DNA from: Heterodera schachtii
Lineage: Eukaryota > Nematoda > Chromadorea > Rhabditida > Heteroderidae
Assembly (NCBI GenBank): GCA_023374025.1
Contig: SIJG01000019.1
Coordinates: forward strand, 1,128,810-1,192,809
Length of the DNA: 64,000 nt
Reading direction: 5' to 3'
Below are positions 10,058-20,903 of the stretch, one piece after another. The notes under the pieces were generated by a model. It did no database searches. It saw nothing but the letters and a program-made list of their open reading frames with translations, and was not told where the DNA came from. A program made the translations under genes and the position numbers. The number at the start of each line of letters is the position of its first letter. Position 1 is the first letter of the stretch.

Positions 10058-10280
10058 AAGGAGGAGAAAAAGGAAAGGGAAAGAAAGAGGAAAAGGAGGG
10101 AAAGGAGGACAAAAAAGGAAAGGGAAAGAAAGAGGAAAAGGAGGACAAAAAAGGAAAGGGAAAGAAAAGGGTGTGAAAGGAGGATAAAAAGGAAAGGGAA
10201 AGGAGGACAAAAGAGAAAGAGGAAAGGGAAGGAAAAAGAAAAAGGAGGGAAAGGAGCACAAAAAAGAAAATGGAAAGGGG
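9758..10280. repeat. Purine-only minisatellite (36/45-bp units)
   Basis: Over 500 bp of almost pure A/G on the plus strand, built from AAGGAGGACAAAAAAGGAA-type units in two nested lengths. Strand asymmetry is extreme, so triplex or R-loop formation is plausible. Confidence 0.85.
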
Positions 10281-11329
10281 CCGAACTGAGGTAGACCGGC
10301 AAAATCCAACATTTCTTTTAACTCAAAAATTGAACTGTCCCAATTGTCAATAAAAATATCGTATGAGCAAAAGTACGGTAATAAAAATAAAAATAAACGC
10401 CGTAACAATTTGCTCTTCAATCCAATAAAATAAAGAATTGAAAAAACGAAAATATTTTTTCAAAGTTTTTTTTAAGTAAAATGATAATGTTTAAGTCTGA
10501 TCAGATATTAATGATAATGTTTAAGTCTGATCAGATATTAAAGTAATTAAGTCACTTCCAGTAAACTTAAGAAAAGTAACTTTTGTAAACAAGAATTTTT
10601 AGTGCTGTTTATTTATGATCAACGCTTAGGAATTGCAAATTTAACTGGAGCATTTAGCAAAAGTAATAGAAATTTTTTTCAAATTTATTTCAACAACAAA
10701 ATAATTTTCTTACTTCGTAGTGTTCATATTCAGATTATCATTATTATGTTGTTATGCTTGATATGATAGCTTGTAATTTTTTGAATTTAAAAAAATTGTA
10801 TTTACATAATCGAATCAAAATAAAAAATTAAAAAAGCAAGCAAACATTTTTTTAATTATAATCAAATTCCAATCAATTTATTCATTTACCTAATCATTAA
10901 AAAATAAAAAAACATTTGTTAGGGTTTCTTAAATTTTAGAAAATTATAAGGCGAAAGAGTGAGCTAAAAGTTGAAATTAAAGAAATGGATTATTTAATGA
11001 ACTATAATTGATTTATTGTTGTTTTAAAAAAATATATTTATATTTTTTTAGTAAATAGTTTCAATTTTTAGTGATAATTTGCCATTTGCTAAATAATTTG
11101 ATTATATTTACTATTTTTAGTGCATGTACATTAAGCGGGCTCTATTCATTAAATTTTAAATTCACTCTCCCAATAAAATATGAGTTTTGTGGCCCAAATT
11201 TCTTTCAAAATTTCTTTACATGCATACTTCATTACCGTAATATTTTTTATCCATTGAGATGAGATCTTACTGTTTAAAATGAAAATTATATATTTAAATA
11301 AATGTTTTTTCTTCATTTGAAAGCCGCAT
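10281..11329. repeat. AT-rich intergenic DNA with an exact 30-bp tandem duplication
   Basis: An exact head-to-tail duplication of 30 bp sits at 10481-10510 and 10511-10540. No gene is visible in the rest of this stretch. Confidence 0.5.
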
Positions 11330-11830
11330 TCGTCGTGTGTCGCTAAGCATTCCGATTCCAATCTTGTAGCCACGAGAAATACAACTGTTTCCCAAACGAA
11401 GAACTGTAAAAATGATTTTTAAATTTCAGGAACATTTGAAGTTTACTTTTTAATTGTAACTTTTAAATGAAATTGATTTTGTTTAATTGCTAATATGTGA
11501 TTCTATTATTGACTTACCCATGCCAAGCGTTTTCAGGTCGTCCAAATTCGCGTCGTGTGAGTAAATACAGTCCTGCACAACAGAATGGGAGCGTTCAAGC
11601 AGCGTATTAGTCTAAGAATTGTTATTTTTTATTTGATTTTAATTTTTAAGTATTTGGTTGGGGAATATAAAGAATTCATAATTTATATTTAAAATACTGA
11701 TAATGAAAAACGTGCGTAGTTAACATCGTTCGGGCTCATTCCGAGGTCAATCAAATCACCAAAGTTTGGAAAACTCGGGCAGTTGTTAACACAATCCACA
11801 AGCGCTAAATTTTTGCAACCAAAATAATTT
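11330..11830 (-). CDS. Coding-like minus-strand exons, unidentified
   Basis: Three short segments with balanced base composition stand out from AT-rich flanks: about 11806-11722, 11625-11536 and 11409-11330 in transcription order. Their edges carry splice-like signals (TTTAG, GTAAG, ACAG). More than one frame combination stays open. One gives a protein with VNNCPSFPNFGDL and YLLTRREFGRPENAW and ends at a TAG near 11352. I cannot fix the model or family. It may be the end of a longer, partly decayed gene. Confidence 0.3.
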
Positions 11831-11948
11831 TCATCTTTACATTTATTAAATATTTAATTTAGATTTATATATCCAGTAGATTATCAAATTCAGAATGTGG
11901 AGTTTTTTTTTTGCCAAAAACCAACTCAATCCCTAATCATTCTGTCAT

Positions 11949-12387
11949 TTAATTAAAATAAATTATTTCCTTCAACAATTCTCTATCCCATATCGGTGAC
12001 AGCCGGTGAGTTTTCACACATTTTTGTGCCATTACATTACCAATATAAAGTCTTTCGGCTTCGGATCGTTTTGCGCACATTTGTCCGCCAAGCGCGGTCC
12101 TTCCGCCAAACAATCCGTCTGGGATTTCATTAATCCGATTGATGAGTGACATGATGGATATAGCGCATTTGGTCACCTGAATTGCTTCATGCTTGTCTAA
12201 TTAGCTAACTTTTCTTTTTGCTTCTCCCGACCAATTCTTTGCTCAATTTCAACCAATTCCCATGCTTTTCGAGCAAAAAGTGGTCAAATGAATGTGACAC
12301 GCGACAATTTACCCATTTTCGCTTGAACCGTACAAAGCAAATGCTTTCCGCAATAAGTTCAATTGGGATTTTTCTTAGCCTCATCAT
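11949..12387 (-). CDS. Putative F-box-like protein fragment
   Basis: From the ATG near 12387 the minus strand encodes LRKIPIELIAESICFV followed by FKRKWVNCRVSHSFDHFL. The pattern IPxELIxxI...W...RVSxxFDxxL resembles the F-box fold of nematode F-box proteins. A possible 33-bp intron (12212-12180) links to a second open exon ending at TAA 11949, with CAISIMSLINRINEIPDG. If genuine, it would be an SCF substrate adaptor. Motif matching is by eye and the second exon has no recognisable domain. Confidence 0.35.
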
Positions 12388-12633
12388 TTAAATGGAGGGA
12401 GTGGGGAAACTCTTATGGGAGGAAATAATGCTTTGGTAGCGGCATTTTTTGATTTGGGGCGGCACTTTATGTCTTAAATGGTGGTGCGTTTATTGTAATG
12501 CCGACAAAGCCTTTATCTCCCAAAAGTTATCTTATCTAAGTCAAACCCAAACTGCCCTTAATTGACTCAATTTAAAAAAAATAGATAGTATTTGCTACAT
12601 ATATTCACTCGTCCCTTGCTGTTTTGTACTTAC

Positions 12634-12669
12634 CTCTTTCGTTTTTTCAACTGCGGGATTTTGAGCCAT
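12634..12669 (-). CDS. Possible first exon (12 codons) of a minus-strand gene
   Basis: ATG at 12669 opens MAQNPAVEKTKE and runs exactly into AG/GTAAGT, a perfect donor. It lies upstream of the F-box-like exon and could be its first exon, but I found no phase-0 acceptor that joins them. Confidence 0.3.
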
Positions 12670-14966
12670 TGTCCGCTTGGAAATATTACAATATTTGGGA
12701 TATGTAAATGGAGGAAGATGATTTTCTGCAAATAAATGTTACTTTTAATTAAAAACATCGAAATAGTTCTGTTAAAGTCATAAATTTGGGTTCTTTATTT
12801 ATGTGAACACAAAAGATCAAATTTTCTTAAACACCAAATAAATTTCCTTGGCCGAGTGGTTGCAATAATTTTACGTTGTAATTTTTATCCGCCCGCAATG
12901 GACGGACTTGCGAAAGTGGGAAATTTAAGTTAAATGTTCAATTTTGAGATTTCCGTTTGACAGGGAAGGATTTGGATTACAAAAAGAGGTAATCAAAAAA
13001 GAAAGTGCCATGAGCAAAAAACGAAGATCAATTAATTCGAATAAAATTTTCGTTTTTTATATTTATTTCGATGAATTGAAAAAAATTAGAATTATTTTGT
13101 TTAATCATTTCAGTTTTTCGGCTTAAAAAACCTAACAATTAAAAATTTGTGTCGGAATGATTTTGCTATTTCTTTTGCTTTTTGCGCTTAATTTAATGCA
13201 TAATTACTATTAATCAACCACTCTTTTATATAAGTGCAAAAATTTTCTGAAATCGGAAGTCGGCGGTCAAATTTTTAAAAGGATGAACCACAAAAATTTT
13301 AAATTTTAGCTGCGCGTTTTTCAAAAAAATTTTGGGAACATGGAAGAAGGTTTTTAGGTCCGACAGGTGCCGATAGGCGCTGCCGGGAAGAATTGAAAAT
13401 ATCATTGCAATTTATTAACAGAATTTGCACAAAAACAGCTAATTTTTGAAAAAAAAAAAAAATTTTCCGATTTTTATCAAAAATGTTGAAATCGGAATTC
13501 CATGCCATCCCTGTTTTATATACGCTTCCTTTGAAAAATTTTGAAAAGAACATAAACAAGAAGTCGTTAGCATAGATAATGGAAAATATTTAATTAGATC
13601 ATTTTTACTGATTTTTGCTTTTGAATAAGTTTTGGTAATTTTGGGTTTTGTGACCTCACCCGCCTGAAATTTTCAAATAAAAACTCATTTCTAAAGTAAT
13701 TTGTGGCGCTGATTACGGACTTGACATTTAATTTTTCAAAATAAGCCCGAATTCGAACAAAAGTTCGATTGAATTACAATCAAAAATATTTTTAGAGCTT
13801 TTCGAAGTCGCTGGAAAAGAATATGTCATCCATGTTGACCTATAAAAAACCGGAACTCAGAATAAAAAAACTGTATTTTTTCTAAACAAACACTCGGGTG
13901 TCAAAGGTAAGGCTTAGGATTGTGTCCAATCATTTCCTGATACCTAAATTTATTTAAAAATTTAAAGTCATTTTTCTTTGCAAATTTCATCCAACCTTTG
14001 TGAAATCCGGGCGATTACTCCGACCCGTAGGATCAGCCTCCACCTTAAAAACCATATCCAGTGATTCCATTAACAAATTTGACCATCGACCTCTCACCAA
14101 TCCTCGGAAACCCCTCGAAAATCTTCTTTGAACCACCACCCCCTTTTCGTGTGTGCCGCCAGCCCCTAAAATTTCTTTTTCAAATTTCGTTAAATTTAGT
14201 TTTTGGAGATTTTTTATTCACTATCGCGCGCGAGATCCCGTGATTTATCTTTTTCTGCTGTGCTTAACTTAACTAAAGCCTTCCTCAGTTTATATGTAGG
14301 ATTAAATACGTTTTTAAAAATTATTTTTTATTCCGCAGAAGTTATTACAAGTAAAATTTTTAAGAAATTAATATGGAATAAATAATAGCTCTTTTAAATA
14401 AAAATTTCGGTAGCGCTTTAACGAGGAAAAAGTATGAATTTTCAAATGCTCAAGAATTTCAACTTTTTGGTGAGGCTCTTGATGAGCCTAACATTATCTC
14501 ATCTATGGCATTATCAGTCAGGACAATGATTTCCATTTTTCATAGAATGTGTTCAAACAGTTTTCCCATGTAATATATTATATATTCATACGAATTTCAT
14601 TTGGAAGAGATTTTAAATTCATAAGATGAATTGAATTAAAATTTTTATAAAAAATAAAGTTTTTCATCATTTTAAACACACAATTCTTTTTTTTTGTCAC
14701 TCATCCATCCATCTGCAAAATGAAATGAATTAAAATTTGTGAAAAATAAAAAATGCTTTTATTGTACATAGAGCAAAAGAAAAAACTGAAGCATTACCTA
14801 TAAAATTAAGAACAATTGTTTTTAATTTAATAATATTACTGATTTTATATTTTCCAATAAATTAAAGTTAAAATAAAAATTACACAAAAAACGGCGGAAG
14901 ACCCTACCAGCCGACCGGAAGCGGTGGAGGTGGAACATATCCGTTTTCTTAAAATATAAAAATATT
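12670..14966. other. Repeat-bearing intergenic DNA
   Basis: No gene is supported. About 12870-12980 is repeated, diverged, at 23420-23535 (both begin ACGTTGTAATTTTTATCCG). A copy of the GC-core hairpin repeat lies near 13350-13385, followed by the usual TTAACAGA box. Confidence 0.5.
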
Positions 14967-15490
14967 TTCTCATTTTTGGGCTTTGCATTTTTCATCGGTT
15001 GATAAACTGCTTTTTTTAAATTAATCCAATTAAAATATTAATTTTACAATTTTCCGTTCTATTGGCCTGTGGATTTGTATGATTGCCTAAATTTAATAAT
15101 ATAAAATCTTTAATAAAAAAAAACAATGTTACCAAGAAAACCGATCGGATTAATTTTTGATCCTAAAGCAATACATATTATTAATGTAATTTCCACATTT
15201 TTGGGTTTCTCACTTTTGGGCTTTGCACTTTTCATCGGTTGAGAAACTGAACTTTTTTAAAATAAATCCGATTAAAATATTCATTTTACAATTTTCCGTA
15301 CTATTGGCCTGTGGATTTGTGTGATTGCCTAAATTTAATAATATAAAAGGTTTAGTAAGAAAATATTACCAAGAAAACCGATTGGATTAATTTTTGATCC
15401 TTAATCAAGAAATATAATAACAAATAATAATAATTTATATTATTTGGTTTTCTCACTTTCAGGCTTTGCATCTGTCACGGGTTGAGAAAC
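14967..15490. repeat. About 240-bp tandem repeat, 2.2 copies
   Basis: Units start near 14967, 15206 and 15449. Each opens TTCTCA..TTTTGGGCTTTGCA and contains GGCCTGTGGATTTGT and ACCAAGAAAACCGAT. The third copy is truncated. Copies are clearly diverged, so the duplication is old. Confidence 0.75.
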
Positions 15491-16218
15491 TAAAAATGAA
15501 TATTTTAGATCGAGAAAATTTTCGGAAAAAATGGAAAATTATCGATATTTTTGGTTTACCCTTTTATAAAATTGGTAAACTTAAATAGAAAAAAAAATGA
15601 ATTTTTCGCTTTTTAAATTGTTTTTTGTTAAAATTATAAATTTTACTTCGTTTTTAATGATAATAGTTTTTTAGTTCCTATTTGTTATTAATTATTTATT
15701 TTCAAACCGTTTTCTTTCTGCTGAGCATTGACCTCCAAAATGTTTAAAATAATAATTGTGTTTAAATATATTAATTAATTTTGAATTACCATTTGAGTGG
15801 GGAAAATAAGCGCAAAAAACGTGAAAATGTGAAAATAATAATAACAATTCATTTTCGGTTTCAAATTTTTAAAATATGAATACATTCAAGCAAATCTCCA
15901 AGTTTTTATATGCACTTCATTCTCATTTAATTTCTTTTTTTCTTTAAATTGGAAAATGGCTTTAATAAAAAAAAGTTTATTGGATTTGCACATAAAAAAC
16001 AAATAAATGATAAAAAGAATCAATTCAAAAATATTTTATAGCCATTAAATTATTCATAAATGGATTTGGGCAAAAATTTGAAGAAATTAAAATGCTCTAG
16101 AATAATAAGGAATGACAAAAGCTGTAAAATCGGCTTTTCATTTGCCTTTTATTTTGCTAATTATTTTGGAATTTTTCTTCCCTCAAAATTTCATCTCAAT
16201 ACTGAATAGACAGACATA
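15491..16218. other. AT-rich DNA without visible genes
   Basis: No coding-like composition or strong repeat is seen. Confidence 0.4.
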
Positions 16219-16473
16219 TACATTCGGTGGCATTTTGACGGCACTTTTCATCGGCCTAGTCAAAATGAAAAATAAACAATAATAATTACAACAAAATAAA
16301 TGTTAAAATTACAGCTTTCCAAATTGAAAATTCATTTCTGGTCAACAAAGGATTACGATCAAATAATATACAGAGCAAATCTAATCAATTTGCAAAAATT
16401 CCTCAGATTCGAATAATTGGCCGGCATTTTGACAATGTGACTCAAACATTTATAGGCCAAATCTTAAATTTCC
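16219..16473 (-). pseudogene. Decayed BACK-domain fragment of the BTB-BACK-MATH family
   Basis: Reading the minus strand, about 16473-16318 matches exon 5 of the intact paralogues (LCELF and IW...KA region) with several substitutions and frame damage. About 16262-16219 matches the start of exon 6 (ADEKCRQNA). The exon-intron-exon order is preserved, so it arose by DNA duplication, not by retroposition. The rest of the gene is gone. Confidence 0.65.
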
Positions 16474-16879
16474 CTATTTTATGCCTTTGCGATTTTTTCT
16501 GCCTTTTTAGGTGCCTATTTCGCGCTTTTTTGTTATAAAAAACGAAACTTAATCATTAAGCCTATAGTTATTTCTTAATTATTCAGTTAAATTGCCAAAA
16601 AAAATTTTTATTAAAAAAGCGACAAAAATAGTTTTGATTTTAAAATTATGTATCATTCCCATTTTTAGCACCTATTTTGTTATTAGAATCAGGGGCAAAC
16701 AAAAGTTTTTTTGACCACTTTTTTCAATTTTCTGTGCCCTTAATCCCTTAATTTTTATTCTTTTTTCCAATTTTTTTTTTGTTGCTGATTTTGCCTTTTT
16801 TGTGCTTTTTTCATGCTTATTTTGTGAAAATTTGGTGCTTTTTACAGTGCTTAATCGGTATTTTTTGTGCTGAAAAATG

Positions 16880-17190
16880 AGCACTCTATGATCACCCGAA
16901 TTCGAACAAAAGGTCAAAAATTCCAATTTTCGAATTACGCATTATTCGAAAATTATTAAAAGAAGCAAAAACAAATCTCTTAAATTTGTCAAACTTCACA
17001 GATTCGGATATAAAAGGTGAGAAATTTAAAATTTTGCATTTTCGTCTTCCTGTTTGTTCCGTGATTTCGGAATAGGACAAAATGAATTCCATATTTGTAA
17101 TCAGTGACCCAAAAACAGCTAGAAAAGCACTTTTTAAGACAAAAATTCTTATGCCAAAAAAGGAGAGGGGTACCATCGGCAGTATTGCCC
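16880..17190. mobile_element. Foldback element copy
   Basis: Two inverted arms carry the marks of the foldback family described at 30734: CGAATTCGAACAAAA on one side, and a run ending in ACCATCGGCAGTATTGCC (17172-17189) on the other. It has decayed and its left terminus is unclear. Confidence 0.5.
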
Positions 17191-17546
17191 AAAAAGCAAT
17201 AAATTAAAATTTTGAATTTTCAATGATATTACATATAAAAACATGGTTTAAAAATTGTAGTGGTAACCCTGATTTTAATGTCAAAAAAAAAATTACTAAT
17301 TTGTAAGGCGTTTAAATTAAAATGAATGAACAAATTGTCTATTGTTGACATTGAGAAGAAATGCTTATTCATTGGAGAAACTTTTATAAAAAAATACCAA
17401 AAATAATAATTGTGAAAAAATCACTCTCCTTTTATTGTACATATTATATTGTTTTGTAGAGTTGGTAATCAAAGTAATCAGCAGAAAACTGAGTGATTGT
17501 ATGGCCTTATCCGTCGGCCAATTTCCGCTTTTTTGTCATTTTTTTC
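17191..17546. other. AT-rich DNA without visible genes
   Basis: This is the 3' flank of the next minus-strand gene. Past its stop, the minus strand still spells a KKRKLADG-like tail out of frame at about 17546-17505. Confidence 0.4.
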
Positions 17547-20319
17547 TTATTCCACCGTAAAATCAATGGCCAGCTTCACTTTGTCCTCATTTTTGTTGTA
17601 AAATCCTTTGCTCGGCTCCATCAATTCCTTAATTCTCAATTTATTTCATGAGAAAAGGAGTTTGGCAATGGTTGTGATATTTGCATTTTTAAACTCATTT
17701 TGTGTTTTTTCGACTTGTCGATAATTTTTTTAAATGAGTTAATGCAATTTTTTATGCTTTTTGGTCGTATCATACGTCACCTTAATCAAAATACCTTTGA
17801 ATTTTCAAAATTTTATCCCAAAAATGGCGATTGTTTGGTGAAACCCTGATAGGTTTCGGGGTCGCTGATCACATAACTCGGCACCCATTCCGACCCATTT
17901 CGAACCCGAATTGGAACAAAAACTCAATTTGTCAACAAAATTCACTTTAAATATGTTGTTTTTCTTCTCATTCGCTATGAATTTCATGTATTTAAATCGA
18001 TTTTATGCAATAAAAGTAAATTTTGTTGAAAATTGAGTGTTTGACTTTTTATTCGAATTCGAGTTCGAAATAAATGCTGGCGGATTTGTGGTCAGCAACC
18101 CCAAAAACCTAAGCGTTCGCTTTTTAATCATGTTTTTTTTATTTTGAAACAAAAATTCGTGGGGTACAAACCATAATATAATCGGAAAGGAATAACCGCT
18201 AAATATTTTTTGTTGTAAATTTTGATGATTTAACGGAAGAGCAAATTTCGCAACTCTGATTTTGCTGCCACTTACCGTTAAAGCAATGAAAATTGAGAAA
18301 CCCCAGTCGTTCTCTTTCTTGTTAAAAACATGGTCACATTTTTGCGACAAATCCTCCGTTCCGCTCTTTTGGGAAACAATTCGATAAGTGATAGAACATT
18401 TGCAACTCCAATTTCCATCTTTGGTAATTAAAATTAATGCAATTAAAATTTTTCTTATTTTTACCGTTCATTGGAGGGACGCACAGAAGGAAAATGCCAA
18501 AACATTTCTGATTTCTTTTCTTTGTTCTTATTGTTGCCAATATTTTCCACTCAAATCCCTTCATTTGCACGGCCTCACTGTAACGGCTGCTGATCACTTT
18601 CTCTCGTGCAAATGCAGAAAATTTCTCAATTTCCATCGACAAGGTCCCACGGTTTCCACTGGACTTGTTCAAATCGAAAATTCGTACATGCCAAGGAAAT
18701 TTCAACGGTTTAAGTCCGGTCACATCACGAAGATTGGGATGGCAATGGAACTGATAAATGCCGAACATTTCTTCAATGGTCAGAACATCGGAAGGAACTG
18801 CAAAAAAAGTTTATTTGAAATTTTCAAAGAATTCGTTGGACCGATGCTTTTGGTAAAATCCTCTGTTGGAATTAGAGGAAAACGAATTTTGAACAGTGCC
18901 GGGCCAAGCGCAGCACGACGATTCTCAGCGGAACATTCGATGGCATTTTGGCGGCACTTTTCGTCGGCCCAAAGGATTGCCTAAACGGAAAGACAAACAA
19001 ATCAATTAAAATATCAAAAAACTAAAATTACAGCTTTCCAAATTTCAAATTCATTGCTGACCACCAATTGATCACGGCCGAATAATTCACAGAGCAAATT
19101 CTGATCAATTTGCAAGAATTCCTCAGATTCAAACAATTGGCCCGCATTTTGACAAATGTAACGCAAACATTTGTTGGAAAAATCCTAAGAATGTGTAATA
19201 TTGTAAATACATATTAAAGTACAATAATTGCTTATATTCAGAGTTGCAAATTTTGCTGCTTTCTTGAATTTAGGGCTGTAAATTTTGTTAAATGAATCAA
19301 ATTTTAACATCAAATTTCATTAAAATTTTAAATTTTTCCCCTGTAGCGCCTGCAGGCTCATTCATTATCAGCCGTATCGACAAACCCTAAGTTTACAATT
19401 TTCCACCACCCTCCTCTTATTTTGAAAATGAATTCCAGTTCTGTTTATGCTGAATTTCAAAAAACTGGACCTACTTAAATTAAGAAAATAAATAAATTTG
19501 CCCACCTCCAAGTCGAAAAGACGCGCCTGAGCAATGGCCAAGAAAACATTGGACAAATTTTGAATTGGAATTTTCAGACACCTACCCATCAGCCCCGAAA
19601 TGTTGTACTTTTTGGCTAAAAAATATTCAATAAATAATGGATTTTTTAAATATAAATCAATTAGTAGGGATTCGAAGTCGAAGTAAAGGTAAAATTCTTG
19701 TTTAGTGACCAGAAAAACCCTAAGAAATATATTTTTGGACTTTTTTCCAGGAAACGAGGGCTCTGACATCGGCAGTATTACCCTGTTTTGGACGAGAAAC
19801 ACGAAATTTAATTTAATTCATAAATTTTACGATTTCAGGTCCATAATCTAAATTTTCACCCGCGTAAAGCACTGCCATTGCGTTTTCTCCGTCCAATTCG
19901 CTCAAATCGTCTGCGTAAATGAAGCTGAGCAACACTTTAAACGCTGCTGCTTCAACGTCGGGCACTTCCACGGGATTGTCGACAGAGGCTAATTTGAGAT
20001 GAAAATTTTCAACGCAAAGGCTCTTAATTTGTTGTCTACGCATTTTTTCTTTACCATTTTCCGCTTTTCCATTTTTGGAGTCAAAACGAAACATCGCCTC
20101 AAAAACGTCGGAAGCGGACACCAAAATGTTTTTGTGGGCAGATAAAAGCTTAAAGGAACAAAAAACGATTAAAAAAAGTCAAAATTGAAAAAAACGGAAA
20201 TATAAACTCGCCTCCTTTCCGTCTCCGTCCCCCACCAAAAAGTGCGCATCCGCAAGTTTAGCCGTGCTCAATAAAAGCTTCATCCGATCCGCCAAATTGT
20301 CCAACACTGAAGTCGTCAT
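17547..20319 (-). CDS. BTB-BACK-MATH protein, one MATH module (gene B)
   Basis: Nine exons: 20319-20212, 20148-20055, 19988-19860, 19615-19506, 19184-19032, 18980-18842, 18797-18465, 18418-18276 and 17627-17547. All phases agree, giving 429 aa. BTB spans about residues 1-110 (DAHFLVG; AHKNILVSASDVFEAMF), BACK about 111-244 (LCELFGRDQ; WADEKCRQNA), and one MATH domain about 245-429 (KMKGFEWKI-like core; WSCKCSITYRIVSQK; ELMEPSKGFY). Expected role: CUL3 adaptor in the cytoplasm or nucleus. Intron 1 begins GC (GAG/GCGAGT). Intron 2 (66 bp) has no stop and could be retained in frame. The last exon stops at VE, two bases out of frame with the basic tail kept by paralogues. A foldback copy lies in intron 8. 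Confidence 0.88.
17830..18190. mobile_element. Foldback element inside intron 8 of gene B
   Basis: Inverted arms read GGGGTCGCTGATCACA (near 17860) and GTGGTCAGCAACCCC (near 18090), with CGAACCCGAATT and GAATTCGAGTTCG inside them. Same family as at 30734 and 35861. Confidence 0.55.
19660..19800. mobile_element. Single foldback arm in intron 3 of gene B
   Basis: One arm ending in GACATCGGCAGTATTACC, the family's terminal sequence. The opposite arm is missing. Confidence 0.5.
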
Positions 20320-20387
20320 TTAAAATTGCGCTTCAATTTCAATAAAAAAATTCTTGAACCTGTAATTTCTTAAAAAAATTTTCGTAA

Positions 20388-20700
20388 AATGCCACGGTCG
20401 CGGAAAAAGGGTGCAAATCATGTCTTGCCAACAGAAATTTTCAAAATTAGAATTGGCCGACAAAGCATTTTGGGCCAAAAATCAGCATTTTGGAAAAGCA
20501 ATAAAAATGTTTTTTTTTGCGGCGCACTCAAAAATTTTTTGGGAAAAGGGGGTCTAGCGGTGCGGCAGGCGCCGCCGAGAAAATTTTTGAAAAGCAATTT
20601 CTTTAAGATTTTACTAAAAATGACTAATTTTTGAGATTTTAAGCCAATTATTTTTACAAAAATATGTTCTGAGGCCCGGCGAAATTGAAATTTTGACATT
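20388..20700. repeat. GC-core repeat segment upstream of gene B
   Basis: It holds GGTGCGGCAGGCGCCGCC (near 20558), a degenerate copy of the GC-core hairpin. The left part (AATGCCACGGTCGCGGAAAA) recurs, diverged, at 22712. It lies about 70 bp upstream of the gene B start codon. Confidence 0.6.
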
Positions 20701-20903
20701 TTTTTTATCAGATTTTCACTTAAATTTTGCGTATTTTACATAACAAAATGAAAAAAATCTTTTTTTTTTCAAAATTGAATTAATTAAATATTCGCTGCAA
20801 ATGAAAAACGGATAAATCAAAACAGAATTTAACGCTTTTTGTTTTAAATCCAAAAATAAGCACAAATCTTAGAAATAAGCACACTTGGGAACTCTGTTTA
20901 ATT

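Noticed and set aside
9633..10420. Pro/Phe/Ser-rich minus-strand ORFs of over 200 codons in three frames
   Set aside because: All frames are open because the array is a purine/pyrimidine minisatellite.
12843..12875. tRNA-Leu/Ser-like opening GGCCGAGTGGTTGCA
   Set aside because: No B-box, no acceptor stem partner and no anticodon arm follow at the right distance.
13653..13666. CCTCACCCGCCTGA, 12 bases shared with the retrotransposon leader box
   Set aside because: No hairpin, LTR or other element sequence accompanies it; a chance match is likely.
16672..17192. Overlapping minus-strand ORFs with Lys/Phe-rich products
   Set aside because: AT-rich foldback sequence; no splice-consistent model and no similarity to the confident genes.
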